Assembly (NCBI GenBank): GCA_027627225.1
Contig: CM051032.1
Location: 59,974,637-60,038,636, forward strand
Direction: 5' to 3'
DNA length: 64,000 bases
DNA from: Congeria kusceri
Taxonomy: Eukaryota; Mollusca; Bivalvia; Myida; Dreissenidae
Position numbers and translations under genes: made by a program. Under the pieces are notes generated by a model. That model did not search any database. It had not been told where the DNA came from and saw only the letters and a program-made list of their open reading frames with translations. Positions 1-11,904 of the stretch are shown here, in pieces (positions within the stretch are counted from its first letter, which is position 1; each line of letters starts with the position of its first letter).

Positions 1-3000
1 TGCGGGTGAGGCGATGCAGAATTTGTAGATTACGTAGATAGCAACAGCAATCATCGCCAGGTAAAAAAGATCAGACACGATATTGGATACTTTTTTCGTA
101 AACCCATGGCTGAAATGTGAAACCAGAACTGATAAAAACTGTAGCACAGTTTTAAAATGAAAAGCTAACATAGTAAATACTACAAATTAAAACATATATA
201 TATTTCAGCCCAGTTGCAGCCGTCTGAATGACAATGGTGCAGTACCATGCTATTTTGCCTTGGATCTTTTCCTAAACATGTTTAACTTTTATTATAACGG
301 AAAATTTGAAGCAAATCAAATAAGCAGATTTCACATATAAATTGAGTATGATTGACAATACATGTCTGACTGCCTGTTAAAAGAACTTCAAACTTGAGGG
401 AATTTACTTCATTTAGACAGGTAAAACAACAAAACTGACTCATTCTCACCTTCCATGCGACTTGTCATGGTAGCTTTCATCATAATACTGATGCTCGTGG
501 TTGTGGTGACCTTGGCTACCAGAGTTCTTTCTAGCATAACCTTCCTCTGTTAGGTCTATGGTGTATTCCAACTGAAAACAGCAAAAATGTGAAGGTGAGA
601 AAACAAACATTTCTACATATACTGTGGATTCATTTTATTTCGTTGACATAATTTCGTGGATTCGTAAAACTGGGCATATTTCTTGGATCTTAAATTCATG
701 GATTTTGATTTTTTGCCAAAAACCTAAAAAAAATACAGTATCTATGTGCTTTTTGTTTATTCTAACAACCCTTGCGCTCAGTTGACATCTGCTAAAACAA
801 CAATGTGTCAATTACCCGCATTGTCCGTATCTTATCGTCTCAATCTTGCAGTAATGTGGTCCCTAGTGTAACAACACCATACCAATTAGCTGGATTAAAC
901 ATAGGTGCAATATACCAGTATCGCAATAAACAGGCCAATTAATAGTGGTACCCATAGTGTAACTGCGAATATATGTGCGTGACAATTGAGAAATCTGTAA
1001 CTTTCAATTATTCTGTCAGTATTATCTATTCTTTCAAGAAGGAAACATCATACAATTATTTATTTTTTCAACATAGTTAAAGTATAATTTAACATCATGT
1101 CAGTATTCACAGTAAATAATTATCAAGGCAGTTACCACAATCACCCAAACATGGGTCAAAAGTAATTGTGCCCTTTACGTCTGACATCACAGTAGTGCAG
1201 ATACTAATAATTTCGGATATAAGACTTCGGACATAAATGTTCGTCATACATTTGAATTTGTGGTTGAGCTGACCCACGAAAAATCAAGGAAAATTAGTGT
1301 CAGACGAATAATAATGGTTTTACAGTAGTACAAAAGTAATTCCATTTTTCTTATTTCAATCAAAAATTAAAAGCCTGTAAATTCTTGAGACGCAAAATTT
1401 ATAAAAATGTGAGAGAAGTGAAACCTACGGCACACCTGTATCCAAAATACCATAAATAAACAAAGTCCTAATAACACACTCTTATTACAAACCTATTACA
1501 TCCACACACAAAGAAGCAGATCAATGAAATTTGAATCAATTCAAATAGAAGTAATTTCTATCACCGAATGTGTTAAACATTGGAATGTCATACAACAACT
1601 ACTGGTCTTCTCCTGAGCTCTTTTAAATTTGAGCAACACCGTGTGTTTTAACTGGTCCTAGATGTTTTCATAACAAATGTACAAATACAGATCCTAAGTA
1701 GGCACTAAGAAATATGAATTAGTAGCCAAAAAGTGTGATTTTGCAAAGACACCTGAATTGTTTTAACATTTTCCTCAGCAAGTGTGAAAATATGCTGAAT
1801 TTATCTTCAGAACATTTAGTAGCCTATTAGAAACTTTAGTAGCCAATTGCTATTTTGGCTACTGGTAGCGCTAACATTGCAGATCTTAGACGATGAAATC
1901 ACAGTTTGGCTAGTCTCTTATAGCACCAACAAAAACTGTTCAACTTACCCCGCATGATCCCCTCAAGATGTAGGGGTCCTCGGGGTAGCTGTAGCCCTCG
2001 CAGGTCACCTCCAGATTCCCAAACCTGTAGCTGTTGTCCATGTCTGTCTTACACTCCCACTGGAAAACATTTACATAACATCATTACAGCTATGAAGTTC
2101 TTTTATACATAAATACTGTTAATTTATTTATTCACAGTTAACTTTATTGTAAATCCATAGAATTATACTCTTCCTACAAAACAGCCATTTATTTTATTCA
2201 CCATTAACATTAGAAACAAATAGGACTTTATTGTAAATCCATAGAATTATACTCTTCCTACAAAACAGCCATTTATTTATTCACCATTAACATTAGAAAC
2301 AAATAGGAGAGATATTTTTAGGTATTTATGATATTGCCACACATCTAGTAATTTTCAACCGAAAATAGATATCTGTCATCAAAACGGTTTTTGCAAAAAT
2401 CAAAAGCAATTTGATAATTTGGGACTGCTTTTGGACATGAGCAATCTGAATACTTGTAAGTTTGTTTCATGTTTCTTTGCAAACTTTACCTAAAACAAAT
2501 CAATCAGCATTAAAAGATTAAGCATGACAACCAGCTTCAATACATCAAACGCAATTTTGAATTAAAAAATAATGTTTGATTAAGAAATGTTTATCGGCTA
2601 ATAAACAACGATTTGGAGTTCTGGTGTATATGAATTAAACCATGAGGCCATTAGCATGGATGGTTTAATACACCATATCAGAACGAAAAAATCGGTATTA
2701 GCTGATAAACAAAAATAATGCAACAATTATTTTGATTCTAACATGACCTGACAACATTTCTGCAGTTACAATGCAAGCTATATTTTACAGTTTCGGAACT
2801 ATTTTTTCGTGTTATTGGTAGTTTGACAATGGTGAATTTTGTTCTTTGTCTATAGAAAACTATGCACACGTCATTTAACAATTATAAATACAGTTGAACA
2901 CCGCTATTTCGAACACCGTTAATTCAAATTAATCGGTATTTTGAACTATTTTTTTCTGTCCGGATTTTGTGCCTTGTTTATTTAACTAAAATATCAATCA

Positions 3001-5668
3001 TTTATTCGAATTTGTCTATTTTGAATTCATCGCTATTTCGAACTAAAATTCTGGTCCCAACTACGTTTTTCACACGTAATCATCATTTATTTCGAAGTCG
3101 CACCTAAGCCAAAGCTGTCTTTCAAGGGTATGATGACTTGGCAGTCGTTGTTCAGTAATGTTTTCACACCTTTCATTGTTCACGGGTTTTAATGCCAAGT
3201 AATGATTGACGCATGGGTAAATGATCAACATTAATTGGATATACGGTTATATAGAGTTATTTTGTGAGTAACAAACAATACATTGTGCACAGTATCGTGC
3301 ATTTCAAAGAGCTCATCCTTGAAGTGCTCTGTCTTATATCACAATTTTCTTAGATTTTTTATAATTTGTTGAATATGTGAAAAAAAAAGCAATGCGTGTC
3401 TATTGAATTTACAATCTTTTCAATGATTACAAACCTTCATACATATCACAAATACACATGGTGTAATTTAACCGCATGCACAATTTTTAAAATGTATTAG
3501 TACACGTACAATAGAGAACATCGCTAATTCTAACTTTCCTATTTTGAACTATTTTTGTCTGTCCCAACGACTCGAAATAGCGGTATTCAAATGTAAAACA
3601 TTCATTGTATCTAAATATAAACAAAGTGAAACTCTAGTTGCGACAGCAGGAGAGAACTCTTATTAGCAGACAGAGGTCGTTTATTTATGGCAAGTGACCC
3701 ATTGCCAAAAAACACACAGCACGTCACAAAAACACATAAGAAACACAAAACACACATGAATAAAACTTAAATTGCAATGCAAAGCATTGGGAGTTTAAAC
3801 CGGTTTACGGGCGCCCGAACCTCACACTTGGCTCAGAATTATTCACAAAACATGTAAAGGTAAATAAAAATGTACCTCATAGCATCGCAATTCATGTTTC
3901 TTACCTGCACGTCATATCCATCCGAGCCCCTGTTATGGCACTGAACAACTTGAGGCTTAAATGCCGTGCATCCTGCACTACCACCCAGGCACTTCAACTG
4001 CATAGAAACATGTTGTAGAATTAAACATTATAACATACATACACTCTGAAAATGAAAGGAATACATAATTTACCAAGCTTTACTTCTTGGATATAAGGTG
4101 CTTTAGAATTTTATCTCAGCAGTTAAAATTGAGGTAACTTTTCATATGATTACCAGTACCTGTTTAAGTGAATGATTTTTATGATACAAAATACAAGAAA
4201 CTTTATTTAATGTTGGTTTTTATAACAAATTAAACATTAGCTATAAAGCTATTTTCCGACATGAAAAACAAGTGCAGTCCATATAATGTGACATATGCCA
4301 CCAAATGCTCTTCTGTCAAAAACGAAAAAAAAACAAAATGATGGGGGTTGCTTTCCCTGGTGGAGACGTTGATAGTAAAGAAGTTCTATAAGTTTCAGTT
4401 AAATACCTTTGATAGTATTAAAGATATTGGACTTGATAAGAAAATTTAACCTTGGCTGGATGGGCTAACAAACTTTTCAATTTTAACATGCCACCTTCGG
4501 GGGCATAAATAATATCAAACAATCATAAATCAGTACTTTTTTCTGTATGTATGTATTAAGAAAATACTGAAGCATGCAGTGGAAAATAAAAACACACCTG
4601 TGGCACAGGGGATGACCGCCTTGCCTGAGTCATCTGGCCATGGTGCAGGGTCAACACCTTCACCTCGCTGAGAAACACTTTGTCTTGGTTGCCTGCCGCA
4701 GGTTAAAAAGTAACATACATATGAGGCGTGTCGTGGGAAAACCGGGCTTAATGCACATGCGTAGTGTCGTCCCGGATCAGCCTGTGCTGTCCGCACAGGC
4801 TAATTCAGGACAGCACCTTCCGCCTCCAGTGGATTTATGTTTAGAAGAGGCTTCCTTTAAAAAGAAAATACCATAAAAGTGGAAAGTGCCACCCCGGATC
4901 AGCCTGTGCAAACTGCACAGGCTGATCTGGGACAACACTTTTAAGTACGTGCATTAAGGCTGGTTTTCCGACAAGCCTCATATATACACTATACGGTGTT
5001 TGTAATCTTTTATTTTTATTATTTATAAAATAAATTAAGTTCTTATTAGGATACAAAACTAATAATTCTTCGAAAGTACATGTTAGCACCTATGTGAACA
5101 CATTATTTTGGTATTGATTTTAAAATTACAGGTAATACTTCAACACAAAATGTGCAATGTAAAATGAGTTCAACGACTAAACATTGTTGTCTTAACTGAC
5201 CAGCACGCTGGATGACATTGCATAAAATGCAGTGATTTTTTGTTATTTTGGTGTGCCAAGAAATGTATTTCTCCTAGCAAAAAAAACAAACACAAAAATT
5301 GCATTTTTCCTCAATTAACAGCTGATGACAATTATTTTTTCCCTAAAATATTTGTGTCATTGTTTTATCAGATAAAGAGTGACAGTGAGTTTCTGTTACC
5401 AGTAATTATGCTAACCCATAATGTGCAACAATGAAATTAGTATAAAACCATTTTTTAAGGAATTTAACAATTCCCTACTTTTCCCAATTTTAGTATTTTG
5501 GTACTATAGTTCCCATTTCAATGGGTATAGGCACTTTAGATTAAAACAATCATTAATATGAAGTTTTTACCGGTATGTACCTGATATCATGTGAAGACAG
5601 AGTAGAACAAGGAGACACTCAAGCAGTACAACTCCAGTGGTCCTCATGGTCAAAGTTGATTTGCTCAT
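1..5668 (-). CDS. SARAF: SARAF, store-operated calcium entry-associated regulatory factor (3' end off window)
   Basis: SARAF is a single-pass ER membrane protein that promotes slow inactivation of STIM-Orai store-operated calcium entry. Six coding exons read on the minus strand: 5668-5581, 4692-4598, 3997-3905, 2059-1949, 571-450 and 109-1. All have AG/GT borders and every phase joins. Exon 1 encodes a start Met and a hydrophobic signal peptide (GVVLLECLLVLLCLHMIS). Exons 2-5 form the lumenal, cysteine-containing domain; diagnostic segments are LKCLGGSAGC, GSDGYDVQ, WECKTDMD and YILRGSCGLEYT, which match the vertebrate protein closely. A His-rich stretch (GHHNHEHQYYDESYHD) precedes the membrane helix LAMIAVAIYVIYKFC in the last visible exon. 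The Pro/Gly-rich cytosolic tail of the family lies beyond position 1. Exon 1 runs back to an AG acceptor at 5708-5710, so an upstream non-coding first exon is likely. The identification is firm; transcript ends are not seen. Confidence 0.95.
2141..2308. repeat. 84-bp tandem duplication, two copies
   Basis: Two consecutive 84-bp units start at 2141 and 2225 with ACTTTATTGTAAATCCATAG. They are almost identical apart from one base of length difference in a TTTATT run. They sit in the SARAF intron between the exons at 1949-2059 and 3905-3997. The near identity suggests a recent duplication. Confidence 0.9.
4718..4984 (-). mobile_element. Dreissenid-type foldback MITE, copy 1 (SARAF intron)
   Basis: About 267 bp, palindromic overall. 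The left end reads ATGAGGCGTGTCGTGGGAAA and the right end is its diverged reverse complement. Each half carries an inner hairpin around CAGCCTGTGC/GCACAGGCTG. The asymmetric centre (GGATTTATGTTTAGAAGAGG) is reversed relative to the five full-length copies in the peptidase gene, which makes it sense relative to SARAF. Its near end is 25 nt upstream, in transcription order, of the exon at 4692-4598. No protein is encoded. Confidence 0.85.
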
Positions 5669-5821
5669 TGTACTCAGTCTTTGTACACAAATAATGAAAG
5701 ATTGGTTCTGAAAAAACAAAAAAAAGCAATAAGTGAACAAACATCTTCTGAGAATACCTCTGACGTCAGGTCACGAATAAGCTGCTAGCTTGTATAGACC
5801 GCTTCACTTTTTTTTTTTATC

Positions 5822-6454
5822 TCTGGCATGCGCAGTTAAAATTCATAGCAAAACTTATTAGGTTTGTGTTTCCAAGCCTTATTAAGATTGGCTTTAAAAG
5901 AATTCACTGTTTTACAGTCCACACATGACCAAGGCAAACTGTTAACACTTCTCGAAACAAAAACTGTCTGTTCATTGTACTTTTATACTTGTAGTGCTGT
6001 TTCTCGGGTTTCTGGTTTTGGCCTCTAGTTGATGAGTTCTGAGCCAGTTTCATAGATCTCAAATGAACCTGGTCAGTTTTTTTAGCACTTTGAAGACTTC
6101 TAGCATGTCATTTCTTTCTCTTCTATAGATCAGGGTGGAAAGACCCAGTTCCTTCAGTCTTTTTTCATATGATAGATGCTGTATATTCTTCTTCTTACCA
6201 ATCCATTACAATTCTCTGATTTGCTTTGTTCACAATGTTAGATATATGCACATTTAATTTCATACGGTCATCAAATGTCACACCAATATCTTTTTCTTCT
6301 TTTATTTCAGCAATGTCTAAATCTTGTATATGGTAAAAGTGTTTAGGGTTTTGTCGACCAATATGCATAGATTTACATTTACTGGCATTGAACCTGAGAA
6401 GCCACTTGTCAGACCAGTTAGAGAGACTATCAAGATCTTTTTATATTCTGTTGC
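5822..6454 (-). pseudogene. Decayed non-LTR retrotransposon (LINE) reverse transcriptase, C-terminal half
   Basis: Read on the minus strand, this stretch translates to the post-catalytic part of a LINE reverse transcriptase: DLDSLSNWSDKWLLRFNASK, then KSMHIG, EEKDIGVTFDD and NIVNKANQ. Shifted fragments follow (LSYEKRLKELGLSTLIYRRE near 6150; STRGQNQKPEK further on), matching the typical C-terminal tail. Stops (for example after VMDW) and frame changes show it is dead, and part of the region after NKANQ is missing. The catalytic half continues at 10794-10940 in the same orientation and frame, separated by a 4.3-kb insertion. The clade (CR1/Jockey-like) is inferred from motif style only. Confidence 0.8.
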
Positions 6455-8313
6455 GGACTATACGGACCGGAGGATACAGACCAGATTTTCGGACCATACG
6501 GACCACATTGTCGGACTATACGGACCCGATTTTCAGACCATACGGACCATGTTTTGAAAACACAAAATACACTGATAGTCTTATGTTTACTACGTTTTAA
6601 AAAAATATATTTTCTAAATATGCTACATTACAAATTCCGTTGCGTAAGATTTTCGCACATAAAGACATGTAAGATATTGTTAAATGTATTGTTAATTAAA
6701 TTGTTAATTGTTCCGTTTTTTATTCAGAACCATGAAGCTTGTATCTGCTGTGCAGCGATTCGTGACTAATCGAAGTATATTATTGCAAATATTATATTTT
6801 ATTATCATTCTCATGTTTCCATATACGAGAGTATAAATATATTTTGTTTGCAGTGAAAATTTCAACCTGAATAAATCTGAAGAAACACATAATATAGTAT
6901 TGTCCTTTTTTATTTCGCATAATACACGATACGATGTCATTAAAATTTAAATTTCATACAAAGTAACACAAAGAATTTTACACAAATCCATAGCACAACA
7001 ATATATACAATAAATTAAGCATGTTTAAGTAGCAAACAACTTTGTTAATAATTTAATACATACACTATATACATCACACAGCAATAAATTAAGCATGTTT
7101 AAGTAAAGAAATTGATTGGCTGATAATGGATTCATTTTGATTGGTTTACTTAGAGAGTAACTGTAATTTACTGTAAACAAGTTAACCGTATATATGTCAC
7201 TTAAGGACAATACAACAATGTACACCTTGTGCAAACTGTGAAACCGTTATCACAACATGGCCCAGTTTTGTTATTTGTGGATACAATGCGTCATATTCGC
7301 GCATCCTACAAACCGTTAATTCGCAGCCCTTCTAAAGACGTGGCCCCCCTGCCAATTAACAATTGTCGTTAATTGGACATGTTTGGCATGTGTTGTAAAA
7401 ACGTTACACTGCCCCCCCCCCCCACCTGCTAGGCAGGAAATACGACAGGAATTCATATTAATTTTGCAATCAAACTGGAAAAAAAACATGAATTTTAAAA
7501 AGAAATTTTGTTCTTTAAATAAATTTGAAAATCGAATAATCGTATGCGTTTTTTTATATTTGAATATTATCCGATATTCGAATATTCGGTCCCATCCCTA
7601 ATTTTTTCACATAAAACTGTGCATTTGGTGGTGTTAGAGTATGTTTGTTACATTCTGTAGATAACTATGGTATTTTTGCAGTATCCATAACACTTTCAGT
7701 AAATCTGATTGTGTCTTTGATCGTTTTTATTATATTTAAAATCTGTGTTCATGCATGCATGTACGCAGTTCTATGTTTTTGTGAAAATTTTGTAAATGCA
7801 TACAAGTATACAGATATGTAGTAAAATCAATTTTACTGATGCAATTATATATGCAGGTGTATATTACACTAATAACTCTGCAAAATTTTATAACTGCAAC
7901 TGTTTAACTGCATATTAAACATTGGAATAATAAAATAACTTATTCTATGGTTGATGTCTTATTCTAACTTCACATAATAGTGTGTTAACGTCTTTGTTTA
8001 TTAAATTGAAAATATACATTTAAATTTCATAAATATAACACACATCTTAGTGGCAACAGTCGATCATCTTTTTTTTTTCTAAAATTCTAAATATAATTTT
8101 AAATTACTAACGATACTTGTATATTAAAACATATGCTTATATCTTAATATACAAAATATATAAATTAATATACAAAGCATAATGATTTTTTTTTAAATCG
8201 AAATAAATTTCTTTCAAAATCACATATTTTTGCATATACACCCATAGGCACTTCCAAGTAGACCGTTTTGATAGCGGTTTTCTCAAAAATGAAAAATCGA
8301 ATCGGTTTCAAAT

Positions 8314-8414
8314 TTTGAACAGCACCATCATACACAATTTCCAATACAGGTATGATAAAAATTGATTGAACAGCACCATCATACACAATTTCCAATACAG
8401 GTATGATAAAAATT
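8314..8414. repeat. 50-bp tandem duplication
   Basis: Two adjacent, essentially identical 50-bp units start at about 8318 and 8368 (GAACAGCACCATCATACACA). They lie inside the 4.3-kb inserted element. The 86-residue minus-strand reading frame here contains the repeat twice (IFIIPVLEIVYDGAVQ) and is taken as chance. Confidence 0.9.
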
Positions 8415-8669
8415 GAACGGTTCAATGATTATTTATTTGTCCTCGTGCTCGCAGGTGTCAAAACACATACTTGCACGAGAAAATCGTGGTGTATGTAGAA
8501 ATTCAATGCAGTTTATAATCAAAGTGTTTAACAACGACACTCCAACCAAAAACAACATTTAAAATCGATTAATTCAGGAATAACACCATCCCACAATGAA
8601 TAATATATTTTTCCAAAATTGTCAATCATATGCAAATTATTTCGCAATTTTATCCAATCATTGTACTTT

Positions 8670-9080
8670 GACCTAACATTTAACCTATATTACACAAAGG
8701 AGCATGTGGTAAACTTCTAATATGTTTGATATGAAATAAATGTAAATTAATCAGTTAACAATAGCTAGGGAGGAGTTTTAAATGTTAGTGGCAAAACCTG
8801 CAGTACAGGATACGTGTGCGCCATTGGTATGTAAAAGGTTGCATTCTGCGTACTTAGACATGGAGTAATTATTATAAGATATTTTTTCTCTTTATTTAGA
8901 TTGACATTTATAAAATCATTATTTTTAATGATCCTTAATCAAAATAAAAGGAAAAAAATGAACATGTTAACTCTTAATTTCTAACAATTAAATTGACTTC
9001 ATTTCATTTTTGCATATTTGCGAATTTTGGTTTTGATATTTTGTTTTATTTTTTGTTAAGTTTTGTATGAAATTTCAGAT
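8670..9080 (+). repeat. Dispersed repeat, copy A (also split near 60.3 and 63.4 kb)
   Basis: Two motifs about 100 bp apart recur elsewhere in the window in the same orientation. CAATAGCTAGGGAGGAGTTT with its flanks recurs near 60380. The block with TTCTCTTTATTTAGATTGA followed by AAAATCATTATTT and ATAAAAGGA recurs near 63410-63520. No coding potential was recognised. Class unknown. Confidence 0.65.
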
Positions 9081-10189
9081 AAAGGAAATTAAATAAACCG
9101 AGGTCTAATAAATTATTTTGTGTTCTTGAAAAGCTTGGAGATTGCTAAAAATACAAAAGCTAAAGCTGATGAAGCGAAGGTCTAGTTAGAAGTGCCTATG
9201 GTGTATGTTACGAGCTTGATCACGCTGGATGATGTGGTCGCGTAAGTAACTTTTCACACTTAGCAGTCAGTATGACACACTCTCATTAATTATGTCATTA
9301 CACTCGTATAAGTGACATGTGCCATTATCAATTTGATTAATCATTGGCTTATGTTTGCACCTCAAGTATGCGGTGTTTATGACACCTACTAAAAAGTGCA
9401 GATCTTTTATAAAATATATATATATATATGTACATATACATGTAATTAGGTATTATTTGACATCCCACATGTTGTGTCTGAAATCTAAATGATCTGACAT
9501 TTGTCATTTCTTTTGTAATATATTTGAAGTGTATTTTAATATAAATTTATTTATGCATAAAAGTATTGCTTGACATTGGAATCTGAATTGTTAGTTAATT
9601 TTTTTTTTTTTTTTTTTTTTTTTGGCCCCGATCGCCTTCCTTGCCTATCTTTCATGTCCTTTGACTTATTCTGGCCTCCGCTGGTATTGCACATCAGCTG
9701 TACTTATCTGTAGTACTTGCATATCTTCATCCGTAGATACTTATGATTTCGGGCCATGATTCAGCATCCTAGTTGTTTCTGGTGTTGCACTGTTTTCGCT
9801 AGCAGTCCCTAGCCACAGCTCCACTTAGACTACTTATGTTTTGCCCATTTTACATCCACTTTACATGCACACTGATAACTGTAAGTCACATAATTGGACA
9901 TGGGAACTTTTAACACTTTTAACACTTCCTTGTGGTCAGTATGATTTATTGTGGTATGTCATTTGGGCACATGTTTGTCATTTTTAATATTCCTGCAGCG
10001 GTCAGGATGCTTCCAGGTACTACCAGTTTATACCTCACAACAATCGGATGCAGAGTCTGGGGTTACTTTCAAGTTCACTAGCGTTTTTTTGCATATGCTT
10101 TGTAACCACTTTGATCTTATGCAGTCTGCTTGACAAACCTTGTCACAGGTCAGCAACGTGTTACTCAGGAATTTAGTGCTAGGCATTTC

Positions 10190-10345
10190 TGACAGTCCAG
10201 GGTGTTTTATTATTGATGATAAATGTGTGTAATGATTGGTGAAGAAAGTGAAGGATGAAAGTGGGGACCAGGTTCCGGACCAGGAATTGAACCCCGGACC
10301 TTCCGCTCTCAAGTCCAGTGTTTTACCACTAGACCACAGAGGTTA
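10190..10345 (-). mobile_element. tRNA-derived SINE (head region)
   Basis: On the minus strand from about 10345 a tRNA-like head is seen: an A-box-like TGGTCTAGTGGTAAAAC and a B-box-like GGGGTTCAATTCC, spaced as in a tRNA gene, followed by CTGGTCCGGAACCTGG and an unrelated body. The tail end is not defined. It lies inside the 4.3-kb inserted element. A functional tRNA is unlikely because the acceptor stem does not close cleanly. Confidence 0.6.
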
Positions 10346-10793
10346 AGTATTTTTGTTTACTCACACTTATTATATTGCAGATAATATTGTAGATGTTTAT
10401 TATGTGAATCGAACTGTGGTATTTTACATGGTGGATTGCTGTATATTATGTATAATTATTGTTATCAGTAAGTATGAGCTAGAAATAAACTATTTGAAAA
10501 TACACGAAAGAATTTACACTCCTGTGCCTTTAATGGACATATTTTACAATCGTGAAATAGTCCATTTAGTAGTGCAAAAATGTAGAAATATATTGTTCTT
10601 TTATTACATTTTTTTTTCACTTAAGTACATATAATTATAAAATGAATACGAATTAAACGTCATTTTGCACATGGTCTGTAAGGTCCGAAAATGTGGTCCA
10701 TAAAAAAAAATTATGGTCCGACATTGAGGTCCGTATAGTCTGAAAATCTGGTCCATATTGTCCGGTCCATATAGTCCCTTATTCTTCTGTTGC

Positions 10794-10940
10794 AATATTG
10801 CATGCTAACAATCGCTGTGTAGATTTTTAAGTCGTCTGTGAATAAGTTCACCGCTGATTCGACAACATCAGGCAAGTCATTAATAAAAACCAGGTATAAG
10901 ATCGGACCTAGATTTAGTACTTCCAATTCTGAGGTTATTT
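10794..10940 (-). pseudogene. Decayed LINE reverse transcriptase, catalytic half
   Basis: On the minus strand the frame reads LGPILYLVFINDLPDVVESA and then FTDDLKIYTAIVSMQYC. This covers the (G)SVLGP...INDLP motif and the catalytic YADD/FADD box, here FTDD with the first Asp-pair residues preserved but Ala changed to Thr. It ends exactly at the 9-bp duplication at 10785-10793 and resumes at 6454-5822. The 5' part of the element is absent beyond about 10940. Confidence 0.8.
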
Positions 10941-11859
10941 ATGATATGGTCCTTTTTTCCTGCAACATTATTATTCATTAATTGTAATAGATCAGTTCAA
11001 AAAAAATCTTCAACTATTTTACTTGTTAAAATGGTTTTTAAAAACCAGGCCTTAAAGGGACTAAACTCCAGATGGTCAAATCCTAAAAACAAAAGAAAAT
11101 TGTCAGAAATACACGATTTTCTTACATATTCGTATATAACAAATTAAAAAATGTGACACAAATATGTTTTTTATTTACCTGAAAACAATGATTTACATAG
11201 TCTTTTTTTATTGTTTTAAAATCTATAGCATGTGCAGACGCTATAACCCTGCAAGTAATTTAAAAATAGCGCTGTTTATATTTAGAATAATCATGTGACA
11301 GTTATGTTTTGTCGAGTCGCTCATGCGCACACTTGAATCAGGTGTGTGTATTGGGGAAAGCACATTTTTATGATCATCTGGAGTTCAGTATCTTAAATTT
11401 AACCAGTCTTCACAATAGATTTGTAGAAAGACCTAAAGGCTAAACCACCGAGATTCAAAATCTAATTTAAACTTGCCTGAAACAAGAAAAAAATGTCAAG
11501 AATTTCTGTAATTAAGTGGTGATCTACATCTACATCAGACTTGACATTTCTTTAACGGTGAGCAAGAAAAAAGGCACAAGAGGAAATGAATATTGATATG
11601 AGAAATGATTATCAAGTTAATCAACTCAGTCAAACTCCAATATAATAAAACACATTCAAATAATTTACAGAAATAATGAAAACAAAAAGTAACGCATACC
11701 TGACTGTAATGAATGTAGTGTTGTATTACAAAACATGCGTCAAATTTGCAAATTTATACAACTTTCGATATCTGACGTGTCCTTTATTTTGTTACGCAGT
11801 TACGCACAAAATGTCATTCCAGTTTGTATAACGAAAATATTTTGCAACACCGGTAAGTA

Positions 11860-11867
11860 ACTTCCGG
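11860..11867 (+). promoter_or_regulatory. ETS/GABP (NRF-2) type site just upstream of the peptidase start
   Basis: ACTTCCGG is the reverse complement of the CCGGAAGT core bound by ETS factors such as GABP. It lies 38 bp upstream of the first ATG. No TATA box is evident. GABP sites close to the start are common in nuclear genes with mitochondrial products, consistent with the presequence. That it drives this gene is inference. Confidence 0.5.
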
Positions 11868-11904
11868 CGACAGCACGCATTTTTTTTAGGACGCCGGCTA
11901 TTTA

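Larger units (their letters stand above)
6455..10784. mobile_element. 4.33-kb inverted-repeat element inserted in a LINE, 9-bp TSD, Mutator-like candidate
   Basis: The left end (6455-6556) begins GGACTATACGGACCGG. The right end, read in reverse complement from 10777, begins GGACTATATGGACCGG. Each roughly 100-bp end is itself a run of degenerate units like GGACCATACGGACC plus GATTTTC. TTCTGTTGC flanks both sides (6446-6454 and 10785-10793), and seven extra bases (CTTATTC) lie at the right junction. The flanking LINE halves join in frame when the element is removed. Long inverted ends with a 9-bp duplication fit Mutator-like elements; that class is an inference. Inside I see no transposase: AT-rich sequence, a poly-C run near 7413, a hAT-like end fragment near 7575-7600, a 50-bp duplication, a SINE and poly-T at 9600-9623. 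Confidence 0.75.
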
